From: Faecalicatena fissicatena
GTDB lineage: Bacteria; Bacillota; Clostridia; Lachnospirales; Lachnospiraceae
Assembly: GCA_001028025.1 (NCBI GenBank)
Contig: LDAQ01000015.1
Span: forward strand, 79,422-143,421
Length of the DNA: 64,000 bases
Direction: 5' to 3'
This document shows, in pieces, positions 1 to 9,363 of this stretch. How positions within the stretch are numbered: the stretch's first letter is position 1; each line of letters opens with the position of its first letter. Made by a program: the position numbers and the translations under genes. The notes under the pieces are model-generated. The model searched no databases. It saw only the letters and a list, made by a program, of their open reading frames with translations, and was not told the DNA's origin.

Positions 1-48
1 TCCCAAAGGAATTATGGGAATCAGGATGGAATGCAGCATAATTATAGA

Positions 49-80
49 AGGACAGGTGATGAAAATTCACCTGTCCTTTT
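49..80 (+). terminator. Rho-independent terminator of an upstream gene
   Basis: A 10-bp stem (GGACAGGTGA paired with TTCACCTGTCC, one offset) is followed by TTTT. One frame read from the window start ends in TAA at 39-41, just before the stem, so a gene lying mostly outside the window probably ends there. Its identity cannot be judged from 13 codons. Confidence 0.7.
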
Positions 81-161
81 AAGTATACAAAAGTACTTTG
101 CATTATTATTTTCGGACTGCTCTGTGAAATGAAACGATTCTGTTGGGAAGGAGGCTGTATT

Positions 162-710
162 TTGAAAAATGATTTGTATGCAATAGCGGATGGTTTGACA
201 GGTAAGGATATCAAGCTGATCAGGAAAAAATTGTGCATGACACAGGTTGAATTTGCAGGATTAGTAAATGTAACCAAGAAAACAATTGAGAGGTGGGAAG
301 CGGATAAAACTGTCATTACAGGCCCCATTGTAACATTGGTAAAGATTCTGAATGATAATCCTGATATTTTAAACAATCTTAAGATACCGGAAAAAGTGTA
401 TCCAATGCGGCTGTGGTATATGTTCAAGAGAGAAAAATGTGCTGTTATTGATGTAGATGAACGCGGCAGAAGAGTAAAGCTCCATAATTTTACAAATGAT
501 TTTATAAAAAGGCCTTTCGGGCGCTTGGAAAACCCCACATTTGAACAGTATGAAGATTTCCTGGAATCCAGATGCTTTCCAAGAAGCCGGGACAAGATGA
601 AATTGGTCTTGCAGGATTTGGATCTGCCCTTTTACGAGCCACTGATGATTATTGAAAAAACACAGGGAAAAATGGCGGAAGATGATTTTTGGATCAAGAT
701 AGAGAGGTGA
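162..710 (+). CDS. XRE-type HTH protein with HipA-partner-like C-terminal domain
   Basis: A 182-residue protein with an N-terminal Cro/C1 helix-turn-helix (about residues 12-55, with TQVEFAGLVNVTKKTIERWE). Its C-terminal half contains ESRCFPRSRDKMK and KTQGKMAEDDFW. As I recall, that block is typical of small proteins encoded beside HipA-like kinases in Clostridia (family knowledge, not verified here). I chose the TTG at 162 because GGGAAGGAGG sits 8 bases upstream; the ATG at 129 would translate the ribosome-binding site. The next gene follows after 6 bases, so the two probably form an operon. No HipA-like kinase is visible, so this may be an orphan or truncated module. Confidence 0.7.
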   Translation: MKNDLYAIADGLTGKDIKLIRKKLCMTQVEFAGLVNVTKKTIERWEADKTVITGPIVTLVKILNDNPDILNNLKIPEKVYPMRLWYMFKREKCAVIDVDERGRRVKLHNFTNDFIKRPFGRLENPTFEQYEDFLESRCFPRSRDKMKLVLQDLDLPFYEPLMIIEKTQGKMAEDDFWIKIER

Positions 711-716
711 TGCAGG

Positions 717-1046
717 GTGGTTGAACTATTTAACAAAGATATAAACACCGATGACAGACAGTCATCAAAAGGGAATCAATCTGATACAACAATGGATTAT
801 CCGATGAGTCAGGAAACATTTAATTTGATAGGAAATGTAACCTCAAAAACATTTTGCTATGACTTTGATGAGCAATTGGATATTGCGGAACAGTTATACG
901 GAACCCGGATTAAGTTAGGATTCAACATGCAGGATGTACGGTCTCTGCTATCTGAAGAACCGTACTATCCGGAAGATGTAAAGAGAAGAGTTCAGGAAAT
1001 CATCTTTGAACGAATGCGTAAGTATAGATATTTGTGTGAAAAATAA
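717..1046 (+). CDS. Hypothetical protein, co-transcribed with HTH gene
   Basis: A 109-residue acidic protein starting at GTG, with AGAGAGGTGA just upstream. It begins six bases after the preceding HTH gene, so co-transcription is likely. I do not recognise a domain. The second half is predicted helical and charged (DVKRRVQEIIFERMRKYR); the first 30 residues are polar and probably disordered. Its position suggests a partner of the HTH protein, possibly the remnant of a larger protein in that system, but this is inference. It ends ten bases before the end of the convergent AraC gene, and I see no clear terminator between them. Confidence 0.55.
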   Translation: MVELFNKDINTDDRQSSKGNQSDTTMDYPMSQETFNLIGNVTSKTFCYDFDEQLDIAEQLYGTRIKLGFNMQDVRSLLSEEPYYPEDVKRRVQEIIFERMRKYRYLCEK

Positions 1047-1055
1047 TAGGCAGAT

Positions 1056-1949
1056 TCAATCTGATATCCTATTCAGAACAGCATTTTCAACATGAATAGA
1101 GTCCTGCGGGGAGTCTTGTAAATATCCGTATTTTCTATATTTTGACGGGGTAAATCCGGTTCTCTGCCGGAAAACTTTCGTGAAATAACCAGGTGTATCG
1201 AATCCCAGTGATTCAGATATCTTCTGCACCGGATCCGCAGTATAAATCAAAAGATATTTAGCAATACGTATTTTTTCACCGGTTATGAACTGAAGCGGCG
1301 GACAACCAAAAGACTCATCGAAGATCCGTATAAAATGATATTTGCTGAGGCAGACAGATTGGGCAAGTTCATCAACACTAATATTGCGGTGCAGATTATG
1401 GGAAATGACGTGCCAGACATTTTTTCGGAATTCCTGTCTTTTCGGGTTTTCATTTTCTTCTTTCATCTGATGATAAAGCTTCTTGAAAATCTCAAGCAGC
1501 ATTGTGTAATTTCGTTCGGACAGCGCAAAAATATCCGGGTCCGGGCAGTCGGAGAGCCGGTAACAGCCAATCAGCCGGGAGCACATTTCTTTGTCCGCTG
1601 ATTTAAAGGGCAGCGGCAAAAGCTTTTGGATTTGCCGGATAATTTGAACAACCGGCTCCCCGTTAAGATGTATCCAGGCAATCCGTGAAGGCGTGTCTTC
1701 GTCAAAGTAGTATTGGTGTGCCAAATGCAGGTCCATAAGGATATACTCTCCCGGATCTACAGCAATTTTTACTCCATTTTGGATGCACCAAAGGCGGCCG
1801 GAGATTGTGTACATTATCAGGTAATTATTGAAACTTTCCCGTTTGATGCAAAAACTCGGGTTGGATTCAAAACCCATACCATCACTGTAGCAAAGCAGTT
1901 TTTTTTGTATATCATTGGGTGAAATAAAACATCGGAAATCGGACTTCAT
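1056..1949 (-). CDS. AraC family transcriptional regulator
   Basis: A 297-residue regulator. The N-terminal region (about residues 20-150) looks like an AraC-type cupin effector domain. The last 100 residues carry the two AraC helix-turn-helix motifs, ISVDELAQSVCLSKYHFIRIF and VQKISESLGFDTPGYFTKVF, followed by the usual RTGFTPSKYRK ending. The start is set by AGAGGAGGTGCTGC directly upstream of the ATG; longer upstream starts would translate this site. It is divergent from the URO-D-fold gene across about 140 bp and is therefore a likely local regulator of it. The effector is unknown; neighbours of this type often respond to plant- or host-derived methylated or glycosylated compounds (inference). 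Confidence 0.88.
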   Translation of the reverse strand: MKSDFRCFISPNDIQKKLLCYSDGMGFESNPSFCIKRESFNNYLIMYTISGRLWCIQNGVKIAVDPGEYILMDLHLAHQYYFDEDTPSRIAWIHLNGEPVVQIIRQIQKLLPLPFKSADKEMCSRLIGCYRLSDCPDPDIFALSERNYTMLLEIFKKLYHQMKEENENPKRQEFRKNVWHVISHNLHRNISVDELAQSVCLSKYHFIRIFDESFGCPPLQFITGEKIRIAKYLLIYTADPVQKISESLGFDTPGYFTKVFRQRTGFTPSKYRKYGYLQDSPQDSIHVENAVLNRISD

Positions 1950-2092
1950 ATGCAGCACCTCCTCTCTGTGAAAGTATACAGCTGTTTTGATAAAACAGCA
2001 ATAATTTACAATAAATACAGCAACATTTTTTCTTCCAACAGGCAGTGGACTGTGGTTTAATGAAAGAAAAACAGGGAAGATAGGTGAATAAA

Positions 2093-3316
2093 ATGGAACA
2101 GTTAAAAATTTTACGCAAGCTTGCACATCAATACTATGAACAGGCCATGGATCCTGTGAATTTTGAGAGGATGCAGCTTCATATGGCTGTCAACGATCTG
2201 AAAATGCAGCGCCCGGTGGTGCTGATGAATGAGATTCCGTTCCACGAGCTGAATGTTGACGGCTCACTCACACAGCAATGTGAGGATCCCGTGCTCCGGC
2301 TTGCGGAGGAATATATGCGCAGGAAGTTATTTCAGTGGAGATATTTTCCTGCGGATATGATACTTCCCCCATATGTCCCGGTTAAGAAAGTGATGGAGGA
2401 CAGCGGAATCGGAATCGAAGTCAAGGAAGAACAGTTGAGTGTGGACAGCCGCAATGAAATCGTGTCCCATGAATATTATGACCAGCTGAGAACTGTGGAG
2501 GATATTGAAAAGATTAAGCTGCCGGTTATCACTTATAACTATAAAGAGACAATGAAGCAGTATACAGAGCTTGCTGAGGCGATCGGAGATATTGTGCCTG
2601 TACGAATGGAAGGACATAACTGTTATTTATCGCCATGGGATCAGATATCTACTTATCGCGGAGTGACTAATCTGCTGATTGATTTGGTAGATGACCCGGA
2701 ATTCAGTCATAAGGTAGTGAAGAAAATCTATGAATGTGAGGAAAGCAGGCTGCAGCAGATGGAAGAGCAGGGGCTGTTTGAACTTACTCCATATGATATC
2801 CATTGTACTTCCTCGCTTAACAGTGATCTGCCGGGTGACTATGACGGCGGAAAGGTGATGCGCAAGAACATCTGGGGGCGTGGTATGGCGCAGATTTTCA
2901 GTTCAGTTGGCAAGGCAATGCACGAGGAATTTGACATAGACTATATGAAAAGGGCAATGGAGCCATTCGGTCTGGTGTATTATGGATGCTGTGAACCTTT
3001 AGATAAAAAGATAGATATCGTTGAGAAGCTGCCGCATCTCAGAAAAGTTTCCATTACGCCATGGGCGGATGTGGATGTTGCGGCAGAGGCGATCGGCAGC
3101 CGTTACGTTATGGCGAATAAGCCCAACCCTGCCGCGGTCAGCGTCAAACTGGACGAAGATGCGCTGCGAAGGGAGATTGGGCGCACGCTGGCGGCAGTGA
3201 AACGCAATGGCTGCAGCTGCGACATTGTACTTAAAGATATCAGCTCTGCAGGGAATGACCTGAATAACCTGGTGCGCTGGGAACGGATTGTGATGGAGAT
3301 GGTGAAAGATTTTTAG
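2093..3316 (+). CDS. Uroporphyrinogen decarboxylase (URO-D) fold protein, putative methyltransferase
   Basis: A 407-residue protein of the URO-D/cobalamin-independent methionine synthase superfamily. Recognisable features are the N-terminal helical part, the WDQISTYRG and VYYGCCEPLDKK segments, and a C-terminal region with HLRKVSITPWADVDVAAEAIG. Divergent URO-D proteins in anaerobic Clostridia mostly act as methyltransferases with corrinoid proteins rather than in haem synthesis. No corrinoid protein or reactivase lies next to it, so the substrate cannot be assigned. The ATG start has GATAGGTG six bases upstream; a GTG three codons earlier is possible. A divergent AraC gene is the probable regulator and a strong terminator follows. 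Confidence 0.75.
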   Translation: MEQLKILRKLAHQYYEQAMDPVNFERMQLHMAVNDLKMQRPVVLMNEIPFHELNVDGSLTQQCEDPVLRLAEEYMRRKLFQWRYFPADMILPPYVPVKKVMEDSGIGIEVKEEQLSVDSRNEIVSHEYYDQLRTVEDIEKIKLPVITYNYKETMKQYTELAEAIGDIVPVRMEGHNCYLSPWDQISTYRGVTNLLIDLVDDPEFSHKVVKKIYECEESRLQQMEEQGLFELTPYDIHCTSSLNSDLPGDYDGGKVMRKNIWGRGMAQIFSSVGKAMHEEFDIDYMKRAMEPFGLVYYGCCEPLDKKIDIVEKLPHLRKVSITPWADVDVAAEAIGSRYVMANKPNPAAVSVKLDEDALRREIGRTLAAVKRNGCSCDIVLKDISSAGNDLNNLVRWERIVMEMVKDF

Positions 3317-3370
3317 GATATCTCTTCCTCAGCGGATTTCCCCATCCCCTTCAACAATAAATAAACTTAT

Positions 3371-3405
3371 AAATGAGCGCTTCCCAATGGGGACGCTCAT
3401 TTTTT
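3371..3405 (+). terminator. Terminator after URO-D-fold gene
   Basis: AATGAGCG pairs with CGCTCATT, extended inward by CCC/GGG, and the stem is followed by a run of six T. It begins 55 bases after the stop codon. Confidence 0.85.
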
Positions 3406-3443
3406 ATAGAGTAGGTGTCGCATTCCTGTATAATATATAATTT

Positions 3444-3506
3444 GTAAATCAATTCTATAATATATGAAGTGCTATTGCAATAACACTTATTATATTTGAA
3501 CGAAAT
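3444..3506. repeat. A+T-rich imperfect palindrome upstream of the surface-protein gene
   Basis: The 541-bp gap between the URO-D gene and the surface-protein gene holds an imperfect palindrome centred near 3477. The core AGTGCTATTGCAATAACACT (3468-3487) is symmetrical apart from one pair, and it is flanked by ATAATATAT-type arms. A second partial partner, AATAGCAC at 3520-3527, could form an alternative stem. It could be a regulatory operator or an RNA hairpin in the leader of the 1,668-residue protein. The rest of the gap is A+T-rich with no convincing gene. Confidence 0.4.
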
Positions 3507-3858
3507 CTATAATAAGTAAAATAGCACCTTTTTTGAGTGTACTGTTTTTGAAATATATTTACAATTATTGAAATAGTAGTGACAAAGCTTATGAAATATA
3601 ATGAATGTAACATAGGTAATTGTGCAAATCTACCAAAGAATAATTGGAGAATCTTCTTATTTATACAAAAATGTGAATCAAAGCAAAAGTAAAGAAAGGG
3701 AGTATAGGGGTTCGAAAGACCGTTATATGGAGTCTATGGAGCAGTTTTCAATAAAAATAATTGGAAGCTGTTCTCTAAATATCAGACTGAAAGGGGGATT
3801 ACAAATAAAAGTAAGGCACAGATATAAAAAGTAAAATAGTTTTCAAAGGAGAAGCAGG

Positions 3859-6800
3859 ATGGGCAAGAAAAGAAAATTTGTAAGAAAAGCGATAAGCGGT
3901 ATCCTATCTTTTTGCATGATTATGTCATTTGGAATGACAGCATCTGCTACAGGAGCGGACACGAAGGGACTGCCACAGGAACCAGATCAAAACATTATTT
4001 TTGAGGATGACTTTAATTCTTATGAACTGGGTGATGCAGCAGCTGGCGAGATGCCAAAGTACAAAGATTTAAAAAACATGGCCATTGTAGATGGGGAAGC
4101 GGGTGATAAAGCAGCACAGATTGTGAACGGAGGGTATTTTGAAATAGATGATATCCCGGCGGACAGGCAGATCGAGTTTGACTTTAAGTATGATCACCCT
4201 TATTCAAGATGGGGCGGCCTCTATGTAAAGGCTTATAAAGGCAGCGGAGAATATTACTTTTCATTAAATCCGCAGTTTTCTACCAGAATATTCATCTCAT
4301 ATGGAACTGAAAATCTTGCGGAAAATAAAAGCAAGGTGATGAATCAGGATACCTGGTATACATGTAAGGCAGTGTTAGAAGGTAAAAAGATGTCTGTCAA
4401 AGTATGGGAAAGAGATACTGAAGAACCGGCAGACTGGGATCTTTCTTATGTCAAGGAGAACTTTGTTCCAGAAGAAAAAGCAGCATTTTCATTACAGGTT
4501 GATACACTGGGATCGGCTACAAAAACTTTAGTGGATAACTTAAAGATCAGTACTTTGGACGCTTCTTCTAAAGTGCAGCTTGATGTTACCAGTTCTGATC
4601 CTGAAAAAGGTGAGGTTTCCGGAGGGGGAAGCTTTAATATTGGAGAAATGGCAACGGTTACGGCAAAGGAAAAACCGAACTATCGTTTTGTCAGTTGGAC
4701 AGAAGATGGAAATATTGTCAGCACAGACAGGGTATATACATTTGAAGTAACCGGACGACGCAGTTTAGCCGCAAACTTTGAAGAACTGGGAGAGCCAGAA
4801 TATGAGTATTTTGCAGATGACTATGAAAGCTACGAGGAAGGTCCTGCGACAAAAGACAATATGCCGCCTAAATACGTAAGAATCGACGAGGGGTACAGTA
4901 TCAGCAGTTTAGAGAATAATAAAACGCTGAAAATGAACACAATTGACGGTTCAAACCGTTCTGCATATCTGGACTGTGATCTGATAGACAAACAGGTACA
5001 GTTTGACTTTTATTATGACAGGGACTTTACATCTCACGATGGTTTTTATGTGAAATTGCATGCCCAGCCGAATTCCGGCGGAGCGGATAATGAGTATTAC
5101 TTTTCTATTAATCCGAATTTCGGGAACACGAATCTGATTGTATCATGCAATACAACAAATCTTACCAAGACTCAGAAAAGTATGTCGAAAGAAACCTGGT
5201 ATACGTGTAAGAGCCGGATCTACGGCAGTCGTATCATGGTCAAAATCTGGGAAACAGGAACTAAAGAGCCAGGTACATGGGATACAAATTCCGAGCTCAA
5301 AGGATTTGAACTGAAGGCAGATGGGACAAGGTTCAAGGTCGAATATGTAGACCGTACCGGTAAGGTAAATGGTTATATCGATAACTTTTCAGTTAAGACA
5401 TGGGAACAGCTTGCAGAAAAAGCTTCTTATAAAATAGAAGTAAAGACAAATAATGATTCTATGGGAACTGTAGAAGGATCAGGTACATATCTGGAAGAAA
5501 ACGAAGTTACGATTAAGGCAAAGCCAAATAAGAACTACAAATTTGTAAACTGGACGGATGAGCAGGGTGTGGAAGTAAGCAAAGAGGAAGAGTACAAATT
5601 CTATGTCGGCAGCGACCGGATACTTACTGCTAATTTTAAAGAGGCTGAATTGGAAATCCTTTCTTTCACCGCTGATGGGCTTACACAGCTTGCAGAGATT
5701 GATGCAGATACAAAGACAGTGAATCTCAGATTTTCAGCGGATACAGATCTGGCAAATGTAAAGCCGGCATTCTACTACGAACCGGGATTTATCCCGTCGG
5801 TGCTTCCTTACGAGACAATGGATCTAAGCGGCGGAAAAGTCGAATTTGACGGCTGGACAATCAATGCTGCAAAGAATGGTCTTATGAAAGAGATCTTTGT
5901 TCATCCAGGCAAAGGAAATGATTCCAATAGCGGGGATTCTGTAGACCAGCCATTTGCTACAATTGAACGCGCCCAGCAGGCAGTACGTGAGATAGACGGC
6001 TGGACAGGCGATGTGATCGTACATATAGCAAAAGGCGAATATGCATTGGATGAAACTTTGGAATTTACAGCTCAGGATGGGGCAGATAAAGGATATGCCG
6101 TAATCTATGCCGGCGCAGGTGCGAATGATACCGTTCTTTCCGGCGGAATCAAACTGACAGATTGGAAGGAGAGCAAAGATATATCTGGAATGGAGGGTGT
6201 CTTTGAAACTTCAGTTCCGGAGGGTGTTGAATATTCAAGAGACTTGTATGTGGGGAACAAGCGGGCTGTGATGGCGCAGGAAACATGCAATGGTTCAGAA
6301 ATTTCAAACAGGAATGACTATGGATATGTCGTGACAGGGAAGCTTGCCGAGATGAAATCCTGGAGAAATCAAAGTGATATTGAATTCACTTATGACGTGG
6401 GTTGGACAAGCAATATCCTGCCGGTGCAGGAAGTAAAAGAAGAAGACGGGACCGTAAAAGTCATTATGAAACCGGAGCCGTTTAAAAATTCCGCAATTAA
6501 GCTGAACTGTAATCCGAATAAACCGACGGCTATCCAGGGCGCATTTGAATTGCTGGATGAGGAAAATGAGTGGTATTTTGACAGAGAAGCAGGAAAGATC
6601 TACTATATTCCGGAGGCAGGAGCTGATCCGAATGAGATGAATATCGTACTTCCAAGACTGGAGAAACTGGCAGAAATTAAAGGTGAAAGCGGAAATAAAG
6701 TTTATGGTCTGGCATTAAAAGATATGGGATTCCATTACACGTCTTTTATGCGGCCGCACATTGATGGTCAGATAGAGCTTCAGGCAAGTTTTGTATTTGA

Positions 6801-8865
6801 CCCGGATATGAAAGCAACCAATAACCATGACAATTTCTTAAAAACTCCTGGCAGTGTGACGGCAGCATATGTAGAAGGCATGCATGTAAATAACTGCATT
6901 TTCGGAATGCTTTCAGCCGCAGGATTTGACTATGAGGTCGGAGTAACAGGAAGTACCATTACACAGAGCCGATTTGAACAGATCGGGGCAGCGGGAATAC
7001 AGGTCGGCGGTGTCCGGGTAAGAGATGCACAGCCGTATTCTGATATAACATATGAGCAGGGTGTCCTGAATGAGTCTGCGGGAGCGGATCCGGAAAGAAT
7101 TACAGAGGATGTTCTGGTATTTTCAAATGCACTGGATACAATTGGAAACAACTTTAAGGGCAGTATCGGTATCTGGGCCGGTTATGTCAGAGACTGTACA
7201 ATCGCACAGAACCAGGTAACCAATGTGGCATACAGCGGTATCTCAGCCGGATGGGGCTGGGGAATCTGGGATAAAGGCGGAAGAGCAGATCAGAATTACT
7301 ATAAGTTCGATACTCCGTCTATACAGGAACGTTATCTGATTGAAAATAATAATATTACAAACTGTATGAACCGCCTGAATGACGGCGGGGCAATTTATAC
7401 ATTGTCCAATATGCCGGGAACCGTTATTCGCGGTAATTTTATTCATGATATTCCGGCGCCATACGGTGCAATTTATCTGGATGAAGGAACCGGAGGTGTA
7501 GTCGATATTTCACATAACGTCGTTTACAATGTGTGGAGACCATATTTCTATCACACAGTTGCACATTATGCACAATATGAGAAAGAATCACAGGAAGCTC
7601 AGCATGATAACTTCTTTACAGCGGGTGAACCGACAAATCCGGAAGATCCGGCATTGATGGCAATTAAGGCAAAGTCGGGTCCTGTTGAAGGAATGGTACC
7701 TCCGGAATTAGGGGCGCCATCCGAAGATCCTGTCATTACGGAATTGAAAGTGGTATCACCTGCTAAAGTGAGCTATCAGATCGGTGATGAATTCGATCCG
7801 ACAGGAATGAAGGTTATAGCTATCTATTCAGACGGAAGCGAGCAGGATGTAACAGCTGAGGCACAGACAGACGGATTCGACAGCTCATCTGCAGGAGAGA
7901 AAACAATTACTGTAAGTTACGGCGGTGCAAGTGCAACATTTAAAGTAACGGTAGCTGAAAAGAAGCCGGTTAAAAAAGAGATACTCCAGAAGACTTACAA
8001 CTATGCACTGACTTTAAGCACGGAAGGTGTGGTTGACAGCGCTGTGAAATTTTTCGAAGATGCAAAGCATAATGCTGAAGCAGTACTGATCAATCCAGAG
8101 GCAAACCAGACTGATGTAAATGAGGCATGGAACATGCTGGTCGATGCAATTCACGGATTGGGTATCTATCAGGGAGATGCAGAGATGCTTCGTCTGCTTA
8201 TAGACAAAGCGGATGAGATGACAGCGGAGAAGGACAAATACGTTGATACAAACTGGAGCCAGCTTGAAGATGCCCTGACGCAGGCGAAGGAACTTCTGGG
8301 GACCGGAGATGCGCTCGAGGAAGATATTGAAAAAGTATCAGATCAGCTGCTGAATGCAATTTTACAGCAAAAGCTGAAAGCAAATAAGGACAATTTAAAC
8401 GGACTGATTGAAAGGGCACAGAAGATAGACTTAACGGGTTATACAAAAGAGAGTGTTGCAGCGTTAAACCAGGCATTAGGCCGGGCCCTGGCTGTGATGA
8501 ATGACGAGAAATTGAGTTCTGATGATCAGGAGACAGTAGATAAGGCATCTACGGAATTAAAACGTGCACTGGATGGACTTGTTGCCAAAAATGAAAATAA
8601 CGGTGGAAATGGAGGCAACGGCGATAACGGTAACAACGGAAATGCAGGCAACGGAAATGCAGGTAACGGAAATACCGGCAATGGCAGTAACGGAAATAAT
8701 AATGCGGCCGGCAACAAAGACAATGGGAATGCGAATGTAAATAAGGGAGTCAAGACCGGAGATTCATCACCAGTCATGATACTTATTACAGCAATGCTTC
8801 TCTGCCTTGCAGCAGGAACAGGCGTAGTAGTTGCAATGAAAAGAAAAGCTAAAAAAAGTAAGTAA
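3859..8865 (+). CDS. Large cell-wall-anchored right-handed beta-helix protein (GH141-like) with FIVAR domains
   Basis: A 1,668-residue surface protein. Order: signal peptide (about 1-31, ending near ASATGA); two related jelly-roll-like modules (about 45-235 and 315-535), each followed by a divergent InlB-type beta repeat (FVSWTEDG...LAANF and FVNWTDEQG...LTANF); a right-handed beta-helix (about 680-1245) opening with GNDSNSGDSVDQPFATIE, a style seen in GH141-like glycosidases; an Ig-like domain (about 1293-1367); helical FIVAR-type repeats (about 1375-1574); a Gly/Asn linker (about 1578-1627); VKTGD at 1631, a membrane helix and a basic tail. This is a typical sortase-anchored glycan-active architecture. 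Enzyme activity and substrate are inferred from fold only. AAAGGAGAAGCAGG precedes the ATG, and a strong terminator follows. Confidence 0.85.
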   Translation: MGKKRKFVRKAISGILSFCMIMSFGMTASATGADTKGLPQEPDQNIIFEDDFNSYELGDAAAGEMPKYKDLKNMAIVDGEAGDKAAQIVNGGYFEIDDIPADRQIEFDFKYDHPYSRWGGLYVKAYKGSGEYYFSLNPQFSTRIFISYGTENLAENKSKVMNQDTWYTCKAVLEGKKMSVKVWERDTEEPADWDLSYVKENFVPEEKAAFSLQVDTLGSATKTLVDNLKISTLDASSKVQLDVTSSDPEKGEVSGGGSFNIGEMATVTAKEKPNYRFVSWTEDGNIVSTDRVYTFEVTGRRSLAANFEELGEPEYEYFADDYESYEEGPATKDNMPPKYVRIDEGYSISSLENNKTLKMNTIDGSNRSAYLDCDLIDKQVQFDFYYDRDFTSHDGFYVKLHAQPNSGGADNEYYFSINPNFGNTNLIVSCNTTNLTKTQKSMSKETWYTCKSRIYGSRIMVKIWETGTKEPGTWDTNSELKGFELKADGTRFKVEYVDRTGKVNGYIDNFSVKTWEQLAEKASYKIEVKTNNDSMGTVEGSGTYLEENEVTIKAKPNKNYKFVNWTDEQGVEVSKEEEYKFYVGSDRILTANFKEAELEILSFTADGLTQLAEIDADTKTVNLRFSADTDLANVKPAFYYEPGFIPSVLPYETMDLSGGKVEFDGWTINAAKNGLMKEIFVHPGKGNDSNSGDSVDQPFATIERAQQAVREIDGWTGDVIVHIAKGEYALDETLEFTAQDGADKGYAVIYAGAGANDTVLSGGIKLTDWKESKDISGMEGVFETSVPEGVEYSRDLYVGNKRAVMAQETCNGSEISNRNDYGYVVTGKLAEMKSWRNQSDIEFTYDVGWTSNILPVQEVKEEDGTVKVIMKPEPFKNSAIKLNCNPNKPTAIQGAFELLDEENEWYFDREAGKIYYIPEAGADPNEMNIVLPRLEKLAEIKGESGNKVYGLALKDMGFHYTSFMRPHIDGQIELQASFVFDPDMKATNNHDNFLKTPGSVTAAYVEGMHVNNCIFGMLSAAGFDYEVGVTGSTITQSRFEQIGAAGIQVGGVRVRDAQPYSDITYEQGVLNESAGADPERITEDVLVFSNALDTIGNNFKGSIGIWAGYVRDCTIAQNQVTNVAYSGISAGWGWGIWDKGGRADQNYYKFDTPSIQERYLIENNNITNCMNRLNDGGAIYTLSNMPGTVIRGNFIHDIPAPYGAIYLDEGTGGVVDISHNVVYNVWRPYFYHTVAHYAQYEKESQEAQHDNFFTAGEPTNPEDPALMAIKAKSGPVEGMVPPELGAPSEDPVITELKVVSPAKVSYQIGDEFDPTGMKVIAIYSDGSEQDVTAEAQTDGFDSSSAGEKTITVSYGGASATFKVTVAEKKPVKKEILQKTYNYALTLSTEGVVDSAVKFFEDAKHNAEAVLINPEANQTDVNEAWNMLVDAIHGLGIYQGDAEMLRLLIDKADEMTAEKDKYVDTNWSQLEDALTQAKELLGTGDALEEDIEKVSDQLLNAILQQKLKANKDNLNGLIERAQKIDLTGYTKESVAALNQALGRALAVMNDEKLSSDDQETVDKASTELKRALDGLVAKNENNGGNGGNGDNGNNGNAGNGNAGNGNTGNGSNGNNNAAGNKDNGNANVNKGVKTGDSSPVMILITAMLLCLAAGTGVVVAMKRKAKKSK

Positions 8866-8872
8866 GAATTAG

Positions 8873-8910
8873 ACAAAACGGCAGCAGGTAAATCCTGTCT
8901 GCCGTTTTGT
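8873..8910 (+). terminator. Terminator after surface-protein gene
   Basis: ACAAAACGGCAG pairs with CTGCCGTTTTGT, with an inner CAGG/CCTG. The stem begins eight bases after the stop codon. Its symmetry could allow function in both directions. Confidence 0.8.
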
Positions 8911-9104
8911 AAGTCGGGTAAGTCCTTTCATCGCCCAACTCCCCACTTTGTTTCTTGAAATTTGGGTATGCACGTGCTATTCTGATGACATTAACAGCGG
9001 CAGGCAGTTCAGCCACTTCTAAGCCGCATGACATCTCATTTCGGTGTTTCAGATTCGAAACAGATTCCGTGAATGACTAAAAAGCATAAGAGAGGAGAGT
9101 GCCT

Positions 9105-9321
9105 ATGCACAAAGGACTACAAGAGTATTTTCCGCAAATCAGGACACGAAAGGAGGTGCTGAAAGATATATGTATACATCCGGAATGTCTGAGACAGTTT
9201 GAACTCTGGAGCCAGGAAAGCTGCACAGGAAAATGCCGCAAAGGCAGAAGCGAAAGCTGCAAAAGCAAAAGAAGAAATTAAAAGAGGATGCCTCTCTGAA
9301 TTAACGATTCTTTTTCATTAG
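9105..9321 (+). pseudogene. Remnant of Rpn/PD-(D/E)XK nuclease family transposase-like gene
   Basis: The opening MHKGLQEYFPQIRTRKEVL, with AGAGGAGAG just upstream, matches the start that I recall for PD-(D/E)XK (Rpn-type) family proteins of Lachnospiraceae, normally about 300 residues long. From about 9218 the sensible reading shifts by one frame and becomes the alanine- and lysine-rich tail expected of the same family (AAQENAAKAEAKAAKAKEEI), ending at TAG 9319-9321. The catalytic middle is absent. The simplest reading is an internal deletion that fused the two ends out of frame. Family assignment rests on memory of the N-terminal motif. Confidence 0.45.
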
Positions 9322-9330
9322 CATATACTA
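9322..9330 (+). promoter_or_regulatory. Possible sporulation-type (sigma K/E-like) -10 element
   Basis: CATATACTA fits the CATANNNTA pattern of mother-cell sigma K -10 elements and lies 34 bases before the repeat-protein start. The -35 side is only weakly defined (AC about 16 bases upstream). Weak evidence by itself. Confidence 0.25.
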
Positions 9331-9363
9331 ACCATATAATGTCTTGAAATGGAAGTGTATATT

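Noticed and set aside
3622..3834. 70-residue open frame before the surface-protein gene
   Set aside because: No ribosome-binding site, no recognisable domain and low-complexity A+T-rich composition; more likely untranslated leader.
8849..9034. 61-residue minus-strand open frame after the surface-protein gene
   Set aside because: It runs through the terminator hairpin and has no ribosome-binding site; treated as chance.
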